From: AC-32 sp038237925
GTDB lineage: Bacteria; Actinomycetota; Thermoleophilia; Gaiellales; Gaiellaceae
Direction of reading: 5' to 3'
Length of the DNA: 64,000 nucleotides
Assembly: GCA_038237925.1 (NCBI GenBank)
Contig: JBBRYF010000007.1
Coordinates: 62,001 to 126,000 of the forward strand
The notes beneath the pieces were generated by a model. The model did not search any database. It was not told the origin of the DNA and worked only from the letters and a program-made list of their open reading frames with translations. This document shows, piece after piece, positions 42,077 to 50,217 of the stretch (position 1 is its first letter; each line of letters opens with the position of its first letter). The position numbers and the translations under genes are program-made.

Positions 42077-43243
42077 CTAGGCGGAGAAGATGACCGGGTA
42101 GTCGGCCGAGTTGTTGTCGGTCTTCGTTTCGCCCGCGACGGGCGTTACCTCGACCTTGACGGTCGCCTGAACGCCGAAATTCACAGCAGGGAAGCCCGAG
42201 AAGGTGACCTTCTTCGTCTCGCCAGGGTTGATGAACCCGATGTTCGCGTGCTTGACGATGTTCTTCGTCGGCTGCTGGATCGTGAGCGTGACCGGGATGT
42301 TCGCCTCCTGCGAGTCGCCGGAGTCCTGGACGGTCACCTCGAAGGTCATGTTCGTCCGGACGATGATCGTCTTCGGCGACGTGGTGCTGAGCTCCACGTT
42401 CTGCGGGAGCACCTTGACCGAGACGAGGTTCGTCCCGCGCAAGCCGCCCGTTCCCGGCGTTGTCACCGAGCCGCCGCGGATCTTGCTCAGTACGGTGGCC
42501 ATTGCCGTCGTCGTGACGAGGTCGGCGCTCTGCAGGAAGTTCGAGTCCGGGACCAGCGGGCCGCCGCTCGAGTTCGTCCCCGTGACTCCCTGACGGTCCA
42601 GCTCCGCCGTCGCGGGGGCCTTGAACGAGTCGTCGTAGATGACGTCGCTCGCAAGCAGGCGCTGCATCTGGCTTGCGAGCACGCCTGCTGCGCGGGTCGT
42701 GTCCTTCGTCTTCGACGTCGCCGCGAGCGCGCTCGCCAAGCCGTTCAGGCCGCTGACCCGGAACTGGAGCGCTTGGAGCAACGCGTTGTGCTCGTCACGC
42801 AGCGTCCCGGGCGGAGTGATCTGGCGGGCGCGCTCGACGTCGAGCTGCTCCTGGCGGGCGAGGCCGGTGATCCGCTGTTCGACCTGCGCCTCCTTGAGAC
42901 CCTGCGCGAGGAGCGCCTCGCTCAGCCCGCGGCCGATCTGCTGCGAGGCGGCGGCCACCTGCGAGACCTTGCCCATGTAGTCCTTGTAGGTCTTCTCCTT
43001 GCCGGCCGACTGGCAGCTCTTAACCCAGAAGACGAGCAGCACGACGATCAGGATCGCGAAGGCGATCAAACCGATCAGGCGCAGGAGCGGGGTCAGGTTC
43101 GTGGGGGTGCTGGGACCCCTCGGCGGGCGCTCCGGGCCACGCGGTCCGCGACGCGGGATCAGCCGGTCAGCCCGCGACGTTTCTTGCGTCGGCGGCTCAT
43201 CCTCGAAGAAGTCGAACTCGATGTCGGTGTCGTGCTCGCTCAC
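42077..43243 (-). CDS. Hypothetical membrane protein with C-terminal CARDB-like domain
   Basis: 388 residues: an acidic then Arg/Pro-rich cytoplasmic tail of 54, one transmembrane helix (LLRLIGLIAFAILIVVLLVFWV), a helical extracytoplasmic region (~75-240) and a C-terminal beta domain with VELSTTSPKTIIVRTN and PVTLTIQ strands resembling CARDB or cadherin-like adhesion domains. It is divergent from the kinase operon by 90 bp, suggesting an envelope role. Confidence 0.75.
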   Translation of the reverse strand: MSEHDTDIEFDFFEDEPPTQETSRADRLIPRRGPRGPERPPRGPSTPTNLTPLLRLIGLIAFAILIVVLLVFWVKSCQSAGKEKTYKDYMGKVSQVAAASQQIGRGLSEALLAQGLKEAQVEQRITGLARQEQLDVERARQITPPGTLRDEHNALLQALQFRVSGLNGLASALAATSKTKDTTRAAGVLASQMQRLLASDVIYDDSFKAPATAELDRQGVTGTNSSGGPLVPDSNFLQSADLVTTTAMATVLSKIRGGSVTTPGTGGLRGTNLVSVKVLPQNVELSTTSPKTIIVRTNMTFEVTVQDSGDSQEANIPVTLTIQQPTKNIVKHANIGFINPGETKKVTFSGFPAVNFGVQATVKVEVTPVAGETKTDNNSADYPVIFSA

Positions 43244-43333
43244 TGCCCGCCTTTGCAGGAAAAAGTCGGCTCACTCTATCGACTTCACCGGCCGGGGCAG
43301 GACTCTCGGCACCGAACCGAAAACGAGGAAACC

Positions 43334-44938
43334 GTGGCAGAAGCAGCACTTGCGCTCTCTCCGAGCGAGCTCGTAGCCGGCCGGTACCGGCCCCTGCGCC
43401 CGCTGGGCAGCGGCGGATCGGGCTCGGTCTGGCTCGCGCGCGACGAGCGAACCGGGCTCGAGGTCGCGCTGAAGATCGTCCCGCGTGAGGGCAAGGCGGC
43501 GACCCGCGCCGAGCGCGAGGCGCTGGCGGCGGCGCGGCTACGGCACGAGCGCTGCCTGCGCGCCTACGGCCTCGACCGCGACTCGCAGAACGTCTATATC
43601 GCCTACGAGTACGTGCCCGGCCAGACGATGCGACAGGCGCTGCGCGCGGGCGAGCTGAACGACGCGGAGGCGGTAGAGACCGCTGCTCAGGTGCTCGAAG
43701 GCCTTGCACACGCGCACGCGCGCGGGATCGTCCATCGCGACGTGAAGCCGTCGAACGTGCTGCTCGCCGAGGGCGAGGTGCTCTCGGTGCGGCTGCTCGA
43801 CTTCGGACTGGCCCAGCTCGCTGAGGAGGAATCGCTGACGGCGACCGGCGACGTGCCCGGAACGCTCGCGTACGTACCGCCCGAGCGGCTCGTCCACGGC
43901 GAATCCGGCGGCCCGCCGGCCGACATCTGGGCTGTCGGCACGATGCTCTGGGAGTCGCTCGCCGGCTGGCATCCGTTCTGGAACGGATCGCTGCTCGAGA
44001 CGGCGCGGCGGATCGAGACCGGCGCCGCGCCGCTCGCGACCGCACGGCCCGACCTGCCGAAGCCGCTCTGCAAGCTCGTCGACCGGATGCTCGCGCTCGA
44101 CCCCGGCGCCCGGCCCGCGGCGGCGAGCCTCGCGCTCGAGCTGCGCGACACCTTCGCCGAGCGCCTGCGCCGCCGCAAGACGCGCACTACGATCCCCGAG
44201 CTGAGCGTGCCTCTGCGCCTCGCGGCTCCCGCCGCCGCCGCGCTCTTCGCCGGCTGGACGACCGCCGCGCTTCCCTTCTTCCCAGCCCTGTTCGCGCCGC
44301 TGCTGGCCCTGATCGCCGGGGCGCTCACCCTGGCCCGGCCACGGCTCGGACTGGCTTTCGCGCTCGCCGTGCCCGTCCTGCCGCTCGGGAACGTCTCGTC
44401 CGGGCTCGCGCTCGTCTACGGGGCGGTCGCCTGCGCCTGGCTCGCGCTCTCGTGGCGCTCGCCGCGGCAGGGGCTCTTCCTCGCCCTCGGCCCGCTGCTC
44501 GCGCCGGTGCTCGCGCTCGGGCTGCTCCCGCTCGCCGCCCAGGCGATCGGCAACCTAGTGCGCCGCGCGGCGCAGGTCGCTACTGCCGTGCTGCTCGCGG
44601 CAGTGGTCGCGGGCCTGCGCCACGCGTCGCTGCCCTTCACGGGAACCGCGCCGCCGAAGGGGCTCGGGATCGCCGGCAGCAGCGACCCGTTCGCGGTCGC
44701 GACCGCGCTGCTGCATGCGCTCGACGCGCGTCCGGCGCTGCTACTCGAGGCGGTCCTGCTGGCGGCAGCCGCCGTGACGCTCCCGCTCGCGCGCCGCCAC
44801 GGCCCGTGGGGCATCGCCGGCCTCGGCGCGGGACTGATCGCCCTCTCGCTGCTACCCGTGCCCGCCGTTGCCGCCGCACCGGTCGTGATCGCGGCGTGGG
44901 CGACGTGCACCGTCCTGGCGCTCAAAGCCCGGGGTTAG
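43334..44938 (+). CDS. Serine/threonine protein kinase with polytopic C-terminus
   Basis: 534 residues. Kinase domain ~20-275: GSGGSGSVW glycine loop, Lys in VALKIV, HRDVKPSNVLL catalytic loop and DFGLAQL. The C-terminal ~250 residues form about eight hydrophobic helices (APAAAALFAGWTTAALPFFP etc.) with few loops, unlike PknB. GTG 43334 has GAGGAA upstream. First gene of the FHA/phosphatase/cell-wall operon, so it may phosphorylate the FHA proteins. Confidence 0.9.
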   Translation: MAEAALALSPSELVAGRYRPLRPLGSGGSGSVWLARDERTGLEVALKIVPREGKAATRAEREALAAARLRHERCLRAYGLDRDSQNVYIAYEYVPGQTMRQALRAGELNDAEAVETAAQVLEGLAHAHARGIVHRDVKPSNVLLAEGEVLSVRLLDFGLAQLAEEESLTATGDVPGTLAYVPPERLVHGESGGPPADIWAVGTMLWESLAGWHPFWNGSLLETARRIETGAAPLATARPDLPKPLCKLVDRMLALDPGARPAAASLALELRDTFAERLRRRKTRTTIPELSVPLRLAAPAAAALFAGWTTAALPFFPALFAPLLALIAGALTLARPRLGLAFALAVPVLPLGNVSSGLALVYGAVACAWLALSWRSPRQGLFLALGPLLAPVLALGLLPLAAQAIGNLVRRAAQVATAVLLAAVVAGLRHASLPFTGTAPPKGLGIAGSSDPFAVATALLHALDARPALLLEAVLLAAAAVTLPLARRHGPWGIAGLGAGLIALSLLPVPAVAAAPVVIAAWATCTVLALKARG

Positions 44939-44960
44939 AGTTCAGCCCCGGGGCATATTG

Positions 44961-44985
44961 CCCCCCCCCCCCCCCCGCCCCCCCC
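44961..44985 (+). repeat. Poly-C tract C16-G-C8 at the fhaA start
   Basis: Sixteen C, one G and eight C lie immediately upstream of or inside the first codons of fhaA; the minus strand can form a G-quadruplex. Such tracts can change length by slippage. The nominal ribosome-binding region is replaced by this tract. Confidence 0.8.
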
Positions 44986-44987
44986 GG

Positions 44988-45761
44988 TTGAGCGTCCTCA
45001 GGAACATCGCGCACAGTATCGAAGGCCTTTTCGTGGGAGTCTTCGGCCGCGCCTTTCGCACCCACGTGCAGCCCGTCGAGCTCGCGCGCAAGCTCGTCAA
45101 GGAGATGGAGGACCACCGGGTGATCTCCGTCTCGCGGGTCTACGCGCCGAACGAATACACCGTCTACCTCGCCCCCTCCGACCGCGAGCAGTTCGCGAGC
45201 TACGAGGAATCGCTGCAGAGCGAGCTGCAGGACTACATCGCCGAGAACGCGCGGCGAGAGCGCTACGAGCTGCTCTCGTCGCCGGAAGTGAAGTTCGAGA
45301 CCGACGAGGACCTGGAGATGGGCGAGTTCGGAATCGCGACGCGAATGGTCCAGGGAGCCGCCCCACAGCCAGGCGAGCCGGAGCCGCAGCCGGAGGCCGG
45401 GCACACGATGGTCTACCGCAAGCCGGTCGAAACCGAGGCGGCCTCCGTCGAGGATCTCGGGCTCGGCCGCGAGGTGGTCAGCCTCACGTACGACGGGACG
45501 AAGCACGAGCTCGAGGGAGGCAGGGCGACGATCGGCCGCTCGAAGGACTGCGACATCCAGCTCGCCGACGCCAATGTCTCGCGCAAGCACGCTGAGGTAC
45601 GGCAGGAGGGTGCGGCGTACTGGGTCGTCGACCTCGACTCGACGAACGGGATGGAGGTGAACGGGCGCCGCCAGAAGCGCGCGAAGCTGCGGCAGGGCGA
45701 TCGGATCACGCTCGGGTCGACCGAGCTCGTCTTCCGGCGGGAGACGGAGTCGGAGGACTGA
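44988..45761 (+). CDS. fhaA: FhaA-type protein: DUF3662 plus FHA domain
   Basis: 257 residues from TTG 44988 (LSVLRNIAHSIEGLFVGVFG). The N-terminal DUF3662 domain (FRTHVQPVELARKLVKEME) and C-terminal FHA (GRATIGRSKDCDIQLADANVSRKHAEV ... TNGMEVNG) are those of actinobacterial FhaA, which binds phosphothreonine and works in peptidoglycan synthesis control. An alternative TTG at 44958 would start within the poly-C tract and add ten residues, mostly Pro, making the frame depend on tract length. Overlaps fhaB by TGATG. Confidence 0.92.
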   Translation: MSVLRNIAHSIEGLFVGVFGRAFRTHVQPVELARKLVKEMEDHRVISVSRVYAPNEYTVYLAPSDREQFASYEESLQSELQDYIAENARRERYELLSSPEVKFETDEDLEMGEFGIATRMVQGAAPQPGEPEPQPEAGHTMVYRKPVETEAASVEDLGLGREVVSLTYDGTKHELEGGRATIGRSKDCDIQLADANVSRKHAEVRQEGAAYWVVDLDSTNGMEVNGRRQKRAKLRQGDRITLGSTELVFRRETESED

Positions 45762-46243
45762 TGTTCGCGTCCGTCGCCGTCGAGGAGGCGCTGCTCGTCC
45801 TCAAGCTCGCGTTCCTCGTCCTGCTCTACCTGTTCATCTGGAGGATCGTGCGCTCGGCCGCACGCGACGTGCGGATGCCGCAGGAGAGCTTCGTGCTCGC
45901 GCCGGGGTCTGTCCCCGGGCTCTCGCAGGAGGAGCCGCACGTGCAGAGCGGCCGGCTCATCGTCGTCAAGAGCCCGGCGCTCGAAGAAGGCGACGAGCTG
46001 ACTCTCGACTCGTCAGCGCTGCTCCTCGGCCGCGGCTCGACGAATGACGTCAACCTCGCCCGCGACGAGTACGCATCGACGAAGCACGCGCGGGTCGAGC
46101 CACGGCGCGACGGCGTCTGGGTCGAAGACGTGGGCTCGACGAACGGCACCTACCTGAACGGGATCCGGCTGACGCGCGCGAAGCGGCTGACGACCGGCGA
46201 CGTCGTGCGCGTGGGCGAAACCGAGCTGAGGTACGAGACATGA
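45761..46243 (+). CDS. fhaB: FhaB-type FHA domain membrane protein
   Basis: 160 residues: N-terminal helix (EALLVLKLAFLVLLYLFIWRIV), a linker and an FHA domain (SSALLLGRGSTNDVNLARDEYASTKHARV ... DVGSTNGTYLNG). FhaB (FipA-associated in mycobacteria) recruits phosphorylated partners of the kinase. It overlaps fhaA by one base and pstP by four. Confidence 0.93.
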   Translation: MFASVAVEEALLVLKLAFLVLLYLFIWRIVRSAARDVRMPQESFVLAPGSVPGLSQEEPHVQSGRLIVVKSPALEEGDELTLDSSALLLGRGSTNDVNLARDEYASTKHARVEPRRDGVWVEDVGSTNGTYLNGIRLTRAKRLTTGDVVRVGETELRYET

Positions 46244-47415
46244 ACACGGGGCGGGTGCCGGTGCGCTCGACGAGCCTGACCGACACGGGCCGCCGCCGCA
46301 GGCACAACGAGGACGCCTACGTCTGCGAGCCGCCGCTCTTTGCGGTCGCCGACGGGATGGGCGGCGCGCAGGCGGGCGAGCTGGCCTCGACGCTCGCCGC
46401 GGCGGCCCTCCGCGACAAGGGCTCCGACCATGGCGGCGGGGAGCAGCGCGTGGACGAGCTGATCCAGGAGGCGAACCGGCGCGTCTACCAGCGCCAGTCC
46501 GAAGACGCCTCCGCCTCCGGGATGGGCACGACCATGACCGTGGCGCTCGTCGAGGACGGCCGAGTCGCGATCGGCCACGTCGGCGACTCGCGCGCCTATC
46601 TGATCCGCGGCCGCGGGCTCGAGCAGCTGACCGAGGACCACTCGCTCGTGGCGGAGCTCGTCCGCAGCGGCAAGCTCTCACCCGAGGAGGCGGAGAGTCA
46701 CCCGCAGCGTTCGGTGATCACGCGCGCGCTCGGCACCGATCCTGACGTCGACGTCGACACCTTCTCGGTCGAGACGAAGCCGGGCGACCTCTTCCTGCTC
46801 TGCTCCGACGGGCTGACCTCGATGGTCGACGACGAGACGGTCCTGCGCGAAATCGATCGCAACCGCGGCGACCTCGCGAGCGCGGCGAAGGCGCTCATCC
46901 GCGCCGCGAACAAGGGCGGCGGCGAGGACAACATCACCGTCGTCTTCTTCGAGATCGCCGACGAGGGCGCGGGAACCGACACCGAGCGGACGGTGACGTT
47001 GCCACCTGCCGAGGACGATGACGACACCCTCGACGAGCACGGCGGCGTCCCCGTGATCGAGACGACCGAAGCCCCCGAGCGACCGCGACAGGAGACGAGC
47101 CACGCCGGTCGCCGGGCGCTGTTCTCGATGCTGGCGCTCGTCGTCGTCGTCGGCGCCTGCGGCTTCATCGCCTGGGGTCTCTGGCGCTCGCACTTCGTCG
47201 GCGCGGAGGGGGACGGCCACGTCGCCGTCTACCAGGGCCTGCCGTGGAACGTCGTCGGCAACGTGCGGCTCTACCGGGCCGTCTACGTGAGCCCGCTGCT
47301 CGCGGCGCAGCTCAGCCAGACCGAGCGCCGGAAGCTGTTCGACCACTCGCTGCGAAGCGACGGCTCCGCGCGCGCAGCGGTGCGCCGCTACGAGGAGCAG
47401 ATCGGAGCGCGATGA
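46240..47415 (+). CDS. pstP: PP2C-type Ser/Thr phosphatase
   Basis: 391 residues: catalytic PP2C domain 1-240 with RRRHNEDAYVCEPPLFAVADGMGG, GMGTTMTVALV, HVGDSRAYLIRG, LCSDGLTSMV and GGGEDNITVVFFE, whose aspartates bind two metal ions. An acidic linker, a transmembrane helix (FSMLALVVVVGACGFIAWGLW) and a ~75-residue extracytoplasmic tail follow. It dephosphorylates the operon kinases and their targets. ATG 46240 overlaps fhaB; the stop overlaps rodA (ATGA). Confidence 0.95.
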   Translation: MNTGRVPVRSTSLTDTGRRRRHNEDAYVCEPPLFAVADGMGGAQAGELASTLAAAALRDKGSDHGGGEQRVDELIQEANRRVYQRQSEDASASGMGTTMTVALVEDGRVAIGHVGDSRAYLIRGRGLEQLTEDHSLVAELVRSGKLSPEEAESHPQRSVITRALGTDPDVDVDTFSVETKPGDLFLLCSDGLTSMVDDETVLREIDRNRGDLASAAKALIRAANKGGGEDNITVVFFEIADEGAGTDTERTVTLPPAEDDDDTLDEHGGVPVIETTEAPERPRQETSHAGRRALFSMLALVVVVGACGFIAWGLWRSHFVGAEGDGHVAVYQGLPWNVVGNVRLYRAVYVSPLLAAQLSQTERRKLFDHSLRSDGSARAAVRRYEEQIGAR

Positions 47416-48716
47416 GCGCCAGGAACCGCGAGCTGGCGAACCTGATCGTCGTCGGCACGCTCACGGCGCTCGGCTTCGCGAGCGTCTACATCGCCCGGCA
47501 GGACGTCGTCTCGACGACCTCGCTCTCGTACGCCGGCTTCTTCTTCGCGCTCTACCTGGCCGCGCACCTCGTCGCGCGGCTGACCGTGCCGTACGCCGAC
47601 CCGTACCTGCTGCCCATGGCCGGCCTGCTGACCGGCGTCGGCCTGACCGAGATCTACCGGCTGAACCCGTCGGACGCTTTCCGCCAGGGGCTCTGGATCG
47701 TCGTCGCGCTCGCAGCCTTCGCAGTGACGCTCTTCCTGGCCCAGCGCGACTACCGGCGGCTCGAGGGCTACAAGTACATCTTCGGTCTGACCGCGATCGG
47801 GCTGCTCATGCTCCCGGCGCTGCCGGTGATCGGCACGAGCGTGAACGGCGCGCGGCTCTGGGTGCACGTCGGCTCGCTCCAGTTCCAGCCGGGCGAGCTC
47901 GCGAAGGTCTTCCTGATCGTCTTCCTCGCCGGCTACCTGCGCGAGAAGCGTGAGGTGCTCGCGCAGGGGCGGCTGAAGGACTTCGGGCCGCTGCTCTTGA
48001 TCTGGGGCGGCGCGATGCTCGTCCTCGTCGAGACGAACGACCTCGGCTCGGCGCTCCTCTACTTCGGGATCTTCCTCGGGATGCTCTACGTAGCGACCGG
48101 ACGCGTGCTCTACGTCGGGCTCGGTGCGGGGCTGTTCCTCGCGGGCGCGTTCGGCGTCTACCACTTCGTCGCGCACGTCCGTGACCGCGTGACGATCTGG
48201 CTACACCCGTGGACCGACCACGCGGTCTACTGCGCGCAGACCGGCAAGCTGCTGCCGCGCCAGGACTGCGCGAGCTACCAGCTCGTCAAGTCGCTCTACT
48301 CGGTCGCACACGGGAACTGGTTCGGCACCGGGCTCGGCAAGGGCACCTTCCGTACCACCGGCGGCGGCCAGCTGATTCCGTACCTGAACACGGATTTCAT
48401 CTACTCGGCGCTCGCGCAGGAGCTCGGGCTCGTCGGCGTCTCGGCCCTGCTGCTCGTCTACATGCTCTTCGTCGCGCGCGGCTTCAAGATCGCGATGCTG
48501 GCCGACGACGGCTTCTCGAAGCTGCTCGCGGTCGGCCTGATCTTCGCCTTCGCGCTACAGACGTTCATCATCGTCGGCGGGATCCTACGGATCATCCCGC
48601 TGACCGGGATCACGCTCCCGTTCGTGAGCTACGGAGGCTCGAGCGTCGTCGCCAACTTCGTCCTGCTCGCGGGCCTCCTGCTCGTGTCGAACCGCGCCGG
48701 GGCGGAGCGCTCGTGA
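47412..48716 (+). CDS. rodA: SEDS-family peptidoglycan glycosyltransferase RodA
   Basis: 434 residues, about ten helices with SEDS signatures: GARLWVHVGSLQFQPGELAKV (~155) and the NTDFIYSALAQELG segment (~320), ending FVSYGGSSVVANFVLLA. It polymerises lipid II together with the PBP encoded next. ATG 47412 overlaps pstP (ATGA). Confidence 0.95.
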   Translation: MSARNRELANLIVVGTLTALGFASVYIARQDVVSTTSLSYAGFFFALYLAAHLVARLTVPYADPYLLPMAGLLTGVGLTEIYRLNPSDAFRQGLWIVVALAAFAVTLFLAQRDYRRLEGYKYIFGLTAIGLLMLPALPVIGTSVNGARLWVHVGSLQFQPGELAKVFLIVFLAGYLREKREVLAQGRLKDFGPLLLIWGGAMLVLVETNDLGSALLYFGIFLGMLYVATGRVLYVGLGAGLFLAGAFGVYHFVAHVRDRVTIWLHPWTDHAVYCAQTGKLLPRQDCASYQLVKSLYSVAHGNWFGTGLGKGTFRTTGGGQLIPYLNTDFIYSALAQELGLVGVSALLLVYMLFVARGFKIAMLADDGFSKLLAVGLIFAFALQTFIIVGGILRIIPLTGITLPFVSYGGSSVVANFVLLAGLLLVSNRAGAERS

Positions 48717-50203
48717 ACCGCCAGATCGCCAGGCTCGCACTGGTCGGCGTCGGGCTCGTGGCGGCGCTGATCGTTGCGACCACGTACTGGCAGACCTGGG
48801 CGACGGCCGGCCTCGCCGACCGGCAGGACAACGAGATCCAGCGGGTGGCGCAGTTCTCGATCAAGCGCGGCGTGATCCGCGCGGCCGACGGGACGATCCT
48901 CGCCTCCAACCGGATCAAGAAGGTCGCGGGGCAGACGCTCTACTTCCGCCGCTACCCGCAGGGCGGGCTCTTCGCGCACGTCGTGGGCTACTCGACCCAG
49001 TCGCGCTCGCGCTCGGGGCTCGAGTCGTCGCTGAACGACTACCTGACGGGCTCGAACCAGAACCTGAAGACGGTCCTGAAGACGACGCTCGACAAGATCC
49101 GCGGCGCGACGATCAAGGGCAACAACGTCTGGCTGACGCTGCGCACGGGAGCGCAGAAGGTGGCGATGCAGCAGCTCGCCGGGAAATGCGGCTCGGTGGT
49201 CGCCCTCGACCCGCGCAACGGCAAGGTGCTCGTAATGGCCTCGCGGCCGACCTTCGATCCGAACCTCGTCGAGACGAACTTCGCGCGGATCAACAACATC
49301 AGCGCCTCGTGCCGGCCCGCCGCGCCGCTCTTGAACCGCGCCACCGACGGCCTCTTCTCCCCGGGCTCGACGTTCAAGGTCGTCACGAGCGCGGCCGCGC
49401 TGGACTCGGGCAAGTACACGATCGACTCGCGCTTCGTCGATCGCGGCTACTGCATCGAGTACGGCCAGCAGGTGAAGAACTTCGGCGACCAGAATGGGCC
49501 CGAGGTCTTCGGACCAGTCAACTTCCTGCAGGCGCTCGAGCACTCGATCAACGCGGTCTTCTGCGAGATCGGCAAGACGCTCGGCGCCGGCCGCGTCCTC
49601 GGGACCTCGAAGCAATTCGGCTTCTACAAGGATCCGCCGCTCGAGACCCCAGGCAACGAGCGCTCGCCGAGCGGGCTCTACGACCACGGCAAGCTCTTCT
49701 ACCCGAGCGACCCGCAGGCGCAGGTCGACCCCGGCAGGCTCGCCTTCGGCCAGGAGCGGATGCTGACGACGCCCCTCCAGATGGCGATGGTCGCCGCGGC
49801 CGTCGCGAACAAGGGCGAGATCATGGAGCCGCACGTCGTCGACCGCGTCACCGCGCCCGGCGGCGGAGTCGTGCACCGCGTCCACCCGAGGAAGTACAAG
49901 CGCGCGATGCGCGCCGCCACCGCCGCCGATCTCGTACAGATGATGGAGGCCGTCGTCACGGGCGGCACCGGCACCGCCGCACAGATTCCGGGCGTGCGCG
50001 TGGCCGGCAAGACCGGAACCGCGGAGACCGGCGGCCCCGGCACCCCGAACACGACCTGGTTCATCTCGTTCGCGCCGGCAGGCGCGCCGCGGGTCGCAAT
50101 CGCAGTCGTGTTGCAGAACCAGCGCGGAGCAGGGGGAACCACCGCCGCCCCCATCGCCCGCGCCGTCATGCAGGCGATCCTCGCTGGAAGGTCGAATCCC
50201 TAA
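48713..50203 (+). CDS. pbpA: Penicillin-binding protein (PbpA-type transpeptidase)
   Basis: 496 residues: N-terminal helix (LALVGVGLVAALIVATTYW), a dimerisation domain and a transpeptidase domain with catalytic SPGSTFKV (~220), SIN (~280) and KTGTAE (~430). It cross-links peptidoglycan as partner of RodA. GTG 48713 overlaps rodA by GTGA. Confidence 0.95.
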   Translation: MNRQIARLALVGVGLVAALIVATTYWQTWATAGLADRQDNEIQRVAQFSIKRGVIRAADGTILASNRIKKVAGQTLYFRRYPQGGLFAHVVGYSTQSRSRSGLESSLNDYLTGSNQNLKTVLKTTLDKIRGATIKGNNVWLTLRTGAQKVAMQQLAGKCGSVVALDPRNGKVLVMASRPTFDPNLVETNFARINNISASCRPAAPLLNRATDGLFSPGSTFKVVTSAAALDSGKYTIDSRFVDRGYCIEYGQQVKNFGDQNGPEVFGPVNFLQALEHSINAVFCEIGKTLGAGRVLGTSKQFGFYKDPPLETPGNERSPSGLYDHGKLFYPSDPQAQVDPGRLAFGQERMLTTPLQMAMVAAAVANKGEIMEPHVVDRVTAPGGGVVHRVHPRKYKRAMRAATAADLVQMMEAVVTGGTGTAAQIPGVRVAGKTGTAETGGPGTPNTTWFISFAPAGAPRVAIAVVLQNQRGAGGTTAAPIARAVMQAILAGRSNP

Positions 50204-50217
50204 CCTCTGATGGAGAG

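Noticed and set aside
41762..43333. Plus-strand frame extending 520 codons upstream of the kinase start
   Set aside because: It runs antisense to two minus-strand genes (DUF4446 and a membrane protein) and its translation is Arg/Asp/Leu repeats. The kinase starts at GTG 43334.
44961..44985. CRISPR or tandem coding repeat
   Set aside because: It is a homopolymer with one interruption, not a spaced repeat array.
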